Shown: in pieces, positions 35,691 through 43,021 of the stretch | Position numbering within the stretch: the stretch's first letter is position 1 | Layout: each line of letters starts with the position of its first letter | NCBI GenBank assembly: GCA_029961045.1 | Contig: JASBVN010000010.1 | Coordinates: 1 to 64,000, forward strand | Source of the DNA: Alicyclobacillaceae bacterium | GTDB taxonomy: Bacteria; Bacillota; Bacilli; Kyrpidiales; Kyrpidiaceae | DNA: 64,000 bases | Reading direction: 5' to 3' | Position numbers and translations under genes: made by a program | Notes under the pieces: model-generated | The model's database searches: none | What the model was told of the DNA's origin: nothing | Seen by the model: only the letters and a program-made list of their open reading frames with translations

Positions 35691-35713
35691 ATGAATTTTC
35701 GTTCTAAATTCAT
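35691..35713. promoter_or_regulatory. Inverted repeat, candidate operator for the ABC importer
   Basis: ATGAATTT (35691-35698), 7-nt spacer TCGTTCT, AAATTCAT (35706-35713): a perfect 8-bp dyad about 85 bp upstream of the binding-protein gene, overlapping a weak promoter candidate (TTAACG, 16 bp, GACAAT). An iron- or metal-responsive regulator is possible by context only. Confidence 0.45.
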
Positions 35714-35796
35714 CGTTGGGTCATCCGGTTTTCCTACCATGGATCGTGTAGTTCGGTGGCGCGATGATCTGCATGACCATGGTGGGGGTGGACGGA

Positions 35797-36870
35797 ATGA
35801 GCCGATTGCGGTGGAGCGTTTTGCGGCGTCTCGTCGGGTTCAAGGCCGCCATACTGGCCGTTGTCGCGGCCGTCGCAGCGGCGGGTTGTGGGGTGGGTTC
35901 CGCCGGTTCCTCGGCGGGATCTGGCCATGTTCCTTCCGGTTCTTCCGCAGTTGCCGGGACGCTGCATTTTTATACGTCCCAACCGGACGCTGACGCGAAC
36001 CGGTTAGTAGAAGCTTTCAGGAGCAAGTATCCCGAGGTTCATGTGGACATGTTCCGCTCCGGGACGGAAGAAGTGATGGCCCGGCTGAACACCGAGGCCC
36101 AGTCCGGGGCGCTTGGGGCGGACGTGATCCTTCTGGCCGATGCGCCGACCTTTGAATCCCTCAAGAAGAAGGGTCTGCTCATGCCTTACGACCCCCCCGG
36201 CGCTGAGCAGATTCCCCAGTCGTTGAAGGACCCCGATCACATGTATCTCCCGACAAAAATGATTCCCATCGGGATTGTGGTCAATACCAAGCAGGTGCCG
36301 GATCCGAGTTTGGTGGACTGGAAGTCTCTTACAGATCCGGCAAATCGGGGGAGGGTGGTCACCCCCAGTCCTCTTTACTCCGGGGCGGCGGCATACGCTG
36401 TCGGCATCTTTCGGCGGCAACCGGAGTTCGGGTGGTCGTTTGTCCAGCAACTGAAAGACAACGGGGCCATGGCCGTCAAGGCGAACGGCGATGTGATCAA
36501 ACGGGTGGCTTCCGGCGAGAAAGCCTTCGGTATCGTCGTGGATTTTATGGCTTATCGTGCCAAAGAACAGGGGTCTCCCGTATCTTTTGTCTATCCCAAG
36601 ACGGGGGTTCCGGTCATCACCGAGCCGGTGGCGATTGCCAAACATACACAAAACCCTGCGGCCGCCAAAGCCTTTGTCGACTTTCTTTTCTCGGAGGAGG
36701 GACAAAAGCTGGAGGCGGAATTGGGGTATCTTCCGATTCGCCCGGGAATTCAGCCTCCTCCCGGCCGTCCTTCTCCGTCGGAACTGAAGGTACTCTCCGT
36801 TTCTACGGCTGACCTGGCTGCCGGCAGAGATCAGGACAAAAAGGATTGGAGTGCTTTGTTCGGTGGCTAA
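35797..36870 (+). CDS. ABC transporter substrate-binding lipoprotein (iron(III)-type)
   Basis: Periplasmic-type binding protein anchored by lipid, about 357 aa from ATG 35797 (MSRLRWSVLRRLV). Signal peptide with lipobox ending AAAGC near residue 31, then a Ser/Gly-rich linker and the class II binding fold starting GTLHFYTSQPDADANRLVEAF. Motifs such as LGADVILLADAPTFESLKKKGLL resemble the AfuA/FbpA and 2-aminoethylphosphonate binding proteins, so iron(III) is likely but a phosphonate cannot be excluded. Permease gene overlaps its end by 20 bp. Confidence 0.85.
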   Translation: MSRLRWSVLRRLVGFKAAILAVVAAVAAAGCGVGSAGSSAGSGHVPSGSSAVAGTLHFYTSQPDADANRLVEAFRSKYPEVHVDMFRSGTEEVMARLNTEAQSGALGADVILLADAPTFESLKKKGLLMPYDPPGAEQIPQSLKDPDHMYLPTKMIPIGIVVNTKQVPDPSLVDWKSLTDPANRGRVVTPSPLYSGAAAYAVGIFRRQPEFGWSFVQQLKDNGAMAVKANGDVIKRVASGEKAFGIVVDFMAYRAKEQGSPVSFVYPKTGVPVITEPVAIAKHTQNPAAAKAFVDFLFSEEGQKLEAELGYLPIRPGIQPPPGRPSPSELKVLSVSTADLAAGRDQDKKDWSALFGG

Positions 36871-38578
36871 ACCGGCGCCGGACCGCGGGGTATGGTGGAC
36901 GGCGGTCTTTCTGGCCCTGTTTGTCCTGTATCCTCTCGGTCGGTTGGTTTGGATTTCGGTCCAAGGACCGGACGGCGGCTTGTCCTTAGGGGCCTACAGG
37001 GACGTGGTGCGTCATCCGCTGTGGGGGGAGGCGTTGCGCAATACACTCCTCGTTGCGGTGTTGTCGACGGCCATTGCCGTGGGATTGGGCACAGCGGGGG
37101 CCGTGCTGACCGAACGGACCGATTTGCCGGGCCGGACATGGTGGAAACTGTGGTTCATGTTTCCCGTGTTCATTCCGTCGTACGTCTTATCGATCGCTTG
37201 GTTGCAGTGGGCGGGGGCGGAGGGCTGGTTCAACCGGCTGACGGGGCTTTCCGGGATCACTGATTTCCTCGGGAAAGGGCTTTTTGGGATCGTTCTCGTG
37301 ATGGGGGTCACTCATGTTCCGATCGTGTACTTGATGGTCTCTGCCGCCCTGCAGGCCGTGTCGCCCGATTACGGGCGGTCTGCCAGAGCGGCAGGAGCGG
37401 GCCCCTGGCGCAGCTTTTGGTCCGCGGAATTCCCCTTGATTGTGCCGGCCGCGGCAGGCGGGGCTCTGTTGAGCCTGGCCGGAGCCGTGGACAACTTCGG
37501 CATTCCGGCTTTTCTCGGGATTCCCAATGGGATTGCGATGATGAGCACATTTTTGTACCAGATCGCCATCGGTCTTGGCCCCGTCGCTTTTCAACAGGCG
37601 GCGGCCCTGGCGACGATGATGGGGGCGGCGGCCCTTCTGCCCGTCATGGCGCAGGGGTTTCTCCGGCGGTCTTCCCGGTACCGGATCCAGGGGGCGGGAG
37701 GATCCAAGCCTCTGTTGCCGCTTGGCCCGATGAAGGCCGGGGTCGTCGTGCTTCTGGCCGGTTGGCACGGTTTCACCGCAGCGGGACCGTTTGTGTCGTT
37801 GGGTTTAACTTCCATCAGCCCGGCGTACGGCGTGGAGTTGTCGTGGGAAAATGTCACGTTTTCCCACTACGCGGCCCTATGGTCGTCGATACCGGCCGTG
37901 ATGAAGGGGCTCTGGAACAGTTTGACGCTCAGCCTGCCGACGGCTGCGGCGGTCCTGGTTCTCACGTGGCCGGTGGGACGCGCTTGGGCGCGACGGCGCG
38001 ACCCTGTGGTCGCAGCGGCGGACGCGGTCGGGATGCTGCCCTACACCTTGCCCGGCATGGTGACGGCGTTGGCCATGTTGTTGACGTGGTGGCGTCCATG
38101 GCCGGGTTTGCCCCTGTTTCAGAGCGGGTGGGTTCTCTTGTTTGTCGCCTATGTCGCTCGATTTTTTGCGTTGGGGGTTCGGATCTGGACGGCCGCGTGG
38201 ACCCGGTTGCCTCCGGAGCTCGAGGAGGCCGGGCGGATCGCCGGCGCCGGTCCCGGACGAGTGGCCCGGCAATTGATCCTGCCTTTGTTTTGGCGGGATG
38301 CTGCGGCTGGCGGTCTGTTGATTGTGATGTTTTCGTTCACGGAGTTGACCGTTTCTTCCCTGCTGGCAGGAGCGCAAGGGATGACGATCGGCATGGCATT
38401 GTTCAACCTGGAATCGGGCGGTTATACCTTGGAAAGCGCTGCGTTGGGCACGCTCATCACCATCGGGTGCGCCGCTGTTGCCGCTGTCGTGGTCGGGCGC
38501 CCCTTGTCGGGCGTCGTCTATGTGGGAGAGGGGGGATACCGCGATGAAACATATGGAGTTCGGGAGTCGTCCGGTTGA
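36851..38578 (+). CDS. ABC transporter permease (FbpB-like fused permease)
   Basis: 575-aa permease made of two homologous halves, each with about six membrane segments and an EAA loop (first ARAAGAGPWRSFWSAEFPLIVP, second EEAGRIAGAGPGRVARQLILP). This duplicated form is typical of iron(III) and related importers (FbpB/AfuB). GTG 36851 overlaps the preceding gene; a second in-frame GTG (36863) is possible. It overlaps the ATPase gene by 35 bp, so the three genes form one translationally coupled operon. Confidence 0.88.
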   Translation: MLCSVAKPAPDRGVWWTAVFLALFVLYPLGRLVWISVQGPDGGLSLGAYRDVVRHPLWGEALRNTLLVAVLSTAIAVGLGTAGAVLTERTDLPGRTWWKLWFMFPVFIPSYVLSIAWLQWAGAEGWFNRLTGLSGITDFLGKGLFGIVLVMGVTHVPIVYLMVSAALQAVSPDYGRSARAAGAGPWRSFWSAEFPLIVPAAAGGALLSLAGAVDNFGIPAFLGIPNGIAMMSTFLYQIAIGLGPVAFQQAAALATMMGAAALLPVMAQGFLRRSSRYRIQGAGGSKPLLPLGPMKAGVVVLLAGWHGFTAAGPFVSLGLTSISPAYGVELSWENVTFSHYAALWSSIPAVMKGLWNSLTLSLPTAAAVLVLTWPVGRAWARRRDPVVAAADAVGMLPYTLPGMVTALAMLLTWWRPWPGLPLFQSGWVLLFVAYVARFFALGVRIWTAAWTRLPPELEEAGRIAGAGPGRVARQLILPLFWRDAAAGGLLIVMFSFTELTVSSLLAGAQGMTIGMALFNLESGGYTLESAALGTLITIGCAAVAAVVVGRPLSGVVYVGEGGYRDETYGVRESSG

Positions 38579-39824
38579 CGGTGTGGAGCCCGGGCACGAG
38601 GTGGGCAGGGTGCCGGGAGACGTGACGCCGGGGGAAACGGCGCCGGAAACTGCTCCCGATCCGCCTGCTCTCGATGTGAGGAATCTTCATATGACCTATC
38701 CGCGAAGCGAGCATCCCGCTGTCAACGGTGTAACCTTTCGGGTTCGCCAAGGGGAATTTGTCGTTGTCCTCGGTCCCAGCGGATGTGGGAAAAGTACACT
38801 CTTACGGCTGATTGCCGGCTTCGAACAGGCGGACGGCGGTGAGATTCACATTGCCGGCCGGTGTGTCACCCGGGGAGGCGCCCCGCCCGATCCTCCGGAG
38901 AGGCGGCGAATCGGCATGGTGTTTCAATCGTATGCCCTTTGGCCGCACAAGACGGTGCGGGGCAATCTCCGATTTCCGTTGGAACAGTTGCCTTTGTCGC
39001 GCGAGGAGCGGAACCGGCGCGTGGAAGAGGCGCTGCACCGGTTTCGCCTGACGGGTCTTGGGGATCGCTTGCCGGCGGAATTATCCGGCGGACAGTGCCA
39101 GCGGGTCGCCTTGGCCAGGGCATTGATCGCCGAACCTCCGCTGCTGTTGATGGATGAGCCGCTCAGCAATCTCGATGCCGCCCTTCGCCGAACGATGCTC
39201 AGCGAATTGGAAGCCATGCGGGAGAATTGGGCTCCCGCGGTGCTGTATGTGACCCATCACCGGGAGGAGGCGATGCGGCTGGCGGACCGGATTCTGGTCC
39301 TCCATAACGGCCGGCTTTTACAGGACGGCACCCCGTGGGAGGTGTACCACTGCCCTGCGACCTCCTTTGTGGCCGATTTCGTCGGCGAATCGAATTACCT
39401 TGAGGGATGGGTGGATGCCGAGGCGGCGCCCGGGCTCTTTTTGGCCCACCTTGCGGACGGAGGATGCGTGCTGGCGCGGGGGCGTTCGGAATGTCCGCCG
39501 GCCGGCGGTGCGGTCCGGTTGCTCGTGCGGCCTGAGTGGGCCTCCCTGATTTCCGCCCGGAAGGCCCGGCCCGGTGAGGGTGTGGGTGATCCGGAGTTCC
39601 CATCGTCTCTAGAAGGGTGGAGGGTCACCGTGCAAAAAGTGCAGTACCTGGGGCAGACCACCGTCTATACCGTACATTGGGAAGGGCGCCCCTTCGTCGT
39701 GACCGATTTGGGAGAACCGCGGTACCGACCGGGGGATGAGGTGCGTCTGTCCATTCATGATGCCTGGATCATGCCGAACCATCGAGACGACCGGAAGGAG
39801 AATGACCGATCCGGGCTGCGGTAG
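38544..39824 (+). CDS. ABC transporter ATP-binding protein
   Basis: 426-aa ATPase from ATG 38544 (MKHMEFGSRPVDG) with GAGGGGGGAT upstream. A 45-residue extension precedes the nucleotide-binding domain: Walker A GPSGCGKSTLLRLI, Q-loop MVFQSYALWPH, signature LSGGQCQRVALARAL, Walker B LLLMDEPLSNLDAAL and His switch VTHHREEAM. A C-terminal regulatory/TOBE-like domain follows (about residues 290-420), as in FbpC/PotA-type proteins. The N-terminal extension is unusual. Its last 56 bp overlap the convergent esterase gene. Confidence 0.9.
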   Translation: MKHMEFGSRPVDGVEPGHEVGRVPGDVTPGETAPETAPDPPALDVRNLHMTYPRSEHPAVNGVTFRVRQGEFVVVLGPSGCGKSTLLRLIAGFEQADGGEIHIAGRCVTRGGAPPDPPERRRIGMVFQSYALWPHKTVRGNLRFPLEQLPLSREERNRRVEEALHRFRLTGLGDRLPAELSGGQCQRVALARALIAEPPLLLMDEPLSNLDAALRRTMLSELEAMRENWAPAVLYVTHHREEAMRLADRILVLHNGRLLQDGTPWEVYHCPATSFVADFVGESNYLEGWVDAEAAPGLFLAHLADGGCVLARGRSECPPAGGAVRLLVRPEWASLISARKARPGEGVGDPEFPSSLEGWRVTVQKVQYLGQTTVYTVHWEGRPFVVTDLGEPRYRPGDEVRLSIHDAWIMPNHRDDRKENDRSGLR

Positions 39825-40488
39825 GGTTCAGGCGATGCCGGCCTGCCATGGCGGTCAAAAACGCTTCGGCGATGGCCCGGTGACCGGCGGCGTTCGGGTG
39901 GACGGGCCGCCGCCAGGGAAGCCGCTGGCGATCGAAGATTCTCCCCCGGCGGTATCCGTCGATCCATTGTGGCTGCCGGCCTTCAAAAAGTTCGTACAAG
40001 GGGACGATCGTGGCGTTTCGGCCCGCTTGGGGCAAGATCACGCACCGGTTGAACGTTTCCACCGCCCAGGCGGCCAAGGCGCTTTCCGGGTACGGATTGT
40101 AGACAGACCCGAGATAAATGTCCGCCCCCGTTTGGCGCCGGATCCCTTCCAAAGCCGCCGTGAGGTGGCGCCGGGATCGCTCGAGGATTTCGGGCAGCCG
40201 GGCCGGACGCAGCATCACCGTAGCCGCGGCATGCAGCAGGTCGTTGCCGCCGATGGTCATCACCACCGCCTCTGCCGGAGGAAGTGTTTCCCAGAACACT
40301 TGCCGCCGGAGATCGACAATTCGATACCCCGGCTGCGCTGCGATCCAGCTCCACCAATGGCATCCGGAGATCCTGGCCAGGTCGCGGGTCAACTGCGGTA
40401 CATACCCCCGGTCGGGGCTTCCGGCTCCCACGCCGGCGGTGATGGAGTCCCCCAGTCCCAATAGACGGCACGGGGCTTGCTTGGCCAC
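39769..40488 (-). CDS. SGNH/GDSL-family hydrolase
   Basis: 239-aa esterase/lipase-like protein. Block I is LLGLGDSITAGVGAG with the nucleophile serine at about residue 15, block III is TIGGNDLLHAA, and block V is VHPNAAGHRAIAEAF with the catalytic Asp/His arrangement. The start is GTG (VAKQAPCR) with GAAGGA upstream. There is no signal peptide, so it is probably cytoplasmic. Substrate unknown; related proteins act on acylated peptides, lipids or carbohydrates. Confidence 0.88.
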   Translation of the reverse strand: MAKQAPCRLLGLGDSITAGVGAGSPDRGYVPQLTRDLARISGCHWWSWIAAQPGYRIVDLRRQVFWETLPPAEAVVMTIGGNDLLHAAATVMLRPARLPEILERSRRHLTAALEGIRRQTGADIYLGSVYNPYPESALAAWAVETFNRCVILPQAGRNATIVPLYELFEGRQPQWIDGYRRGRIFDRQRLPWRRPVHPNAAGHRAIAEAFLTAMAGRHRLNPTAARIGHSPSGRLDGSA

Positions 40489-40663
40489 ATTCCTTCGACC
40501 TCCCGTCTATCCTGTCCGTATTTGTTGTATGACGGAGCGGCCGGGGGCGTCACGACTCTTTCCCGGGTGAGGACGGCGCAAACTCGGGCGTTTATGCGAG
40601 TCCTACCGGCCGGGTTCGCCATAGACTGGAGGTGAACCGCGGCCCTGGAAAGGAGGAATCATT

Positions 40664-41098
40664 GTGGCCAAAGGAAAGAAAGCCGAACGTCCGAAGCGCC
40701 CGCAGGGAAAGGCGGCGGAACAGCGGGCGGCCTCCGGCGCCTCGCATCCGGGCGCCCAAGCCCCTCCCCCTCCGAAACCCGGACTGGAGGCCCTGAAAGA
40801 GAACATCAAACGCGTCGGCAAAGACGGATTGATCAACATGCTCAACGAAGTCAAAAACGCGCGGCCGGAGGACTGGCAAAATCCCGAGCGCGTCAAGGAG
40901 ATGGCCCGCCGGTTTGCCCAACAGTTCCGGATCCCCGTCTCCGAAGAGCGGCTCAACGCGTTTGCCAATGCGTTCCAGGACGCCACACGGCCCGGAAGGC
41001 CGGTGAGCGTCGAAGAATTGGCGAAAAAATACGGGGGCAACCAAGTGGACGACGCGACGATCAAAGAGATGAAGAAATATATTCCAAAGATTCAGTAA
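40664..41098 (+). CDS. Small hypothetical protein with disordered N-terminus
   Basis: 144-aa basic protein, GTG start (VAKGKKAERPKRPQ) with AAAGGAGG 7 nt upstream. Residues 1-40 are Lys/Ala/Pro-rich and probably disordered; residues 40-144 are helical with GLEALKENIKRVGKDGLINMLNEVKNARPEDW. No family was recognised. It is convergent with a second small protein of similar architecture across a bidirectional terminator. Confidence 0.65.
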   Translation: MAKGKKAERPKRPQGKAAEQRAASGASHPGAQAPPPPKPGLEALKENIKRVGKDGLINMLNEVKNARPEDWQNPERVKEMARRFAQQFRIPVSEERLNAFANAFQDATRPGRPVSVEELAKKYGGNQVDDATIKEMKKYIPKIQ

Positions 41099-41103
41099 CG
41101 AAA

Positions 41104-41146
41104 AAAAGAGGGGTCGGGCCGTGCGGCGCGACCCCTTCATTTGGGT
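41104..41146. terminator. Bidirectional intrinsic terminator
   Basis: GGGGTCG (41110-41116), 12-nt loop, CGACCCC (41129-41135). Plus-strand transcripts meet TTCATTTGGG; minus-strand transcripts meet a CTCTTTTTTTC tract (41101-41109). It serves both flanking convergent genes. Confidence 0.8.
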
Positions 41147-41160
41147 TTTCGGGCAGGGCG

Positions 41161-41598
41161 TCAGGACGCGGGCGGCGGGGGCGCTTCGCCTCCCCCGCCG
41201 ATTTTCTCAAACAGGCGGTTGCCGATGGGGGAGTTCATCAGGACGCTCAGAATGGTGGCCAAATCCGCCGTACTGAGATTCCGGCCCCGGTGTTGAATCA
41301 ATTTTTGCAGGATACCGGACTCGTGGAGGGAGTGGGCCGTCGAAAACAGCGTATCGATCATCGTGTCCGCCTGTTGCACGTACTTCAAGCATTGTTTGCA
41401 TAGATTTCTTAAATTTTCAAGAGAATCGAGAGAATCTTGAATAAAGGTGGGAGAGATGCGTACGGGAGGCAGCGCCGCCGGTGCGACCGGTTTCGATTTC
41501 TTCTTGGCGGGCGGCATCCCTTTCCCGTTTCTCCCGGCCGGCGGAGCGGGACGGTTTCTGGGCGCGGGCAGTCCGGACGAACGGGGAGCGCCTTTCAT
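41161..41598 (-). CDS. Small hypothetical protein with Pro/Lys-rich N-terminus
   Basis: 145 aa from ATG 41598 (MKGAPRSSGLPAPRNRPAPP) with GGGAGGTGG upstream. Residues 1-45 are low complexity (Pro, Lys, Ala, Arg); residues 47-130 are helical with FIQDSLDSLENLRNLCKQCL and a LATILSVLMNSPIGNRLFEK motif; the tail is GGGGEAPPPPAS. No family was recognised. A structural or spore-related role is only a guess from composition. Confidence 0.65.
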   Translation of the reverse strand: MKGAPRSSGLPAPRNRPAPPAGRNGKGMPPAKKKSKPVAPAALPPVRISPTFIQDSLDSLENLRNLCKQCLKYVQQADTMIDTLFSTAHSLHESGILQKLIQHRGRNLSTADLATILSVLMNSPIGNRLFEKIGGGGEAPPPPAS

Positions 41599-41744
41599 CG
41601 CCACCACCTCCCTATTCCGCGAAACTCCGTTCTCTCCCCATCCTATGGACGCCGGCGGCGGCCGGTGCCGGGCGGTTCGCCCAACTTGCCGCCCAAGAAG
41701 GAAAAGACCCCCGGAACGCGGGGGTCGCGATTGTCCCGGCGGCA

Positions 41745-42935
41745 CTACCGCCTCACTTCGGCCAAAAAATTTTCCAGGCGGTCCATGGCGATCTCCAGAT
41801 TGACCCGGGAGGTGGCGTAGGAGATTCGGATGTTGCGGGGGGCGCCGAATCCGGTTCCGGGCACGAGGGATATCCGGGCTTCCTCCAACAAGAGCTCGCA
41901 CAGTTGGTCCGACGTCTCGATCAAGACCTCCCGGTAGCGCGCCCCTAGGAGTTGCCGCACGTTGGGGAAGAGATAAAACGCTCCCTCCGGTTCGGCACAC
42001 GTGATGTACGGCATGTTCCGAAGCCGCTCCAAGACGTAATCCCGCCGGGCCCGGTACTCTTCGACGACGCCCGGATCAAAGTGGTCCAGCGCCGCAATCC
42101 CGGCCTTTTGGGCGATCGAGACGGGGTTGGACGTACTCTGGCTCTGGAGGCTGGTCATGGCCCGAATCACTTCTTTGGGACCGGCCGTGTACCCCAGCCT
42201 CCATCCGGTCATCGCAAAAGCCTTTGAAAAACCGTTGATCACCAGCGTCCTCGCAAAAATCTCCTCGTCCAGGGAGGCGATGCTGACGTGCTCGACCCCG
42301 TAAATGAGTTTCTCGTAGATTTCGTCACTAATAATGTAGCAATCACAAGTCCGCAGTACTTCCGCCAAAGCCTCCAGCTCTTCCCGCCGGTAGACCGCCC
42401 CGGTGGGATTGCTCGGACTGTTGAGAATCACCGCTTTGGTCTTGGGGCCGAGAACGCGCCGGAGTTGTTCCGGCGTGATTTTAAACCCCGTCGACTCGTC
42501 CGTTTCCACGATCACGGGAACGCCTCCCGCCAGCCGGACCTGTTCCGGATACGTGACCCAATAAGGAGCCGGGATCACCACCTCGTCACCGGGGTCCACC
42601 AGAGTCAAAATCGCATTGAACAACGAATGTTTGGCTCCGACGGAGACGAGAATCTGATCCGGTTCATACCGGAGCCCGTTTTCCCTTTCGAGTTTCCGGC
42701 AAATCCGTTCCCGCAACTCGGGGATTCCCGCCACGGCGGTGTACTTGGTGAATCCCGAGGCGATGGCGCCCACCGCCGCCAGAGAGGCCTCCGCCGGAGT
42801 ATCGAAGTCGGGCTCCCCGACACTCAGATTGATCACGTCTTCCCCGCGACTGACCATCGCCTTGGTTTTCGCGTCGATGGACAGGGTCGGGGACGGGGCA
42901 ATCCCGCGCGCCCGCGCCGACAATGACAAACCCAT
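41745..42935 (-). CDS. Pyridoxal-phosphate aminotransferase, aspartate type
   Basis: Class I/II aminotransferase of 396 aa from ATG 42935 (MGLSLSARARGIAPSPTLSI) with GGGGGGAT upstream. The N-terminus INLSVGEPDFDTP, NSPSNPTGAVY, ISDEIYEKLIYG and the PLP-lysine motif GFSKAFAMTGWRLGY are characteristic of the aspartate/aromatic aminotransferase subgroup of Bacillales. Likely transfers amino groups between aspartate and 2-oxoglutarate, substrate range uncertain. In-frame sequence upstream to 43517 is not coding. Confidence 0.92.
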   Translation of the reverse strand: MGLSLSARARGIAPSPTLSIDAKTKAMVSRGEDVINLSVGEPDFDTPAEASLAAVGAIASGFTKYTAVAGIPELRERICRKLERENGLRYEPDQILVSVGAKHSLFNAILTLVDPGDEVVIPAPYWVTYPEQVRLAGGVPVIVETDESTGFKITPEQLRRVLGPKTKAVILNSPSNPTGAVYRREELEALAEVLRTCDCYIISDEIYEKLIYGVEHVSIASLDEEIFARTLVINGFSKAFAMTGWRLGYTAGPKEVIRAMTSLQSQSTSNPVSIAQKAGIAALDHFDPGVVEEYRARRDYVLERLRNMPYITCAEPEGAFYLFPNVRQLLGARYREVLIETSDQLCELLLEEARISLVPGTGFGAPRNIRISYATSRVNLEIAMDRLENFLAEVRR

Positions 42936-43021
42936 CGCGTATCCCCCCACATCAGCGAAACGCGGCACCCTTCGCTCCGCGTCCGTTTGCCCTTTTACCA
43001 TACTGAAATGCCGGACGCTCG

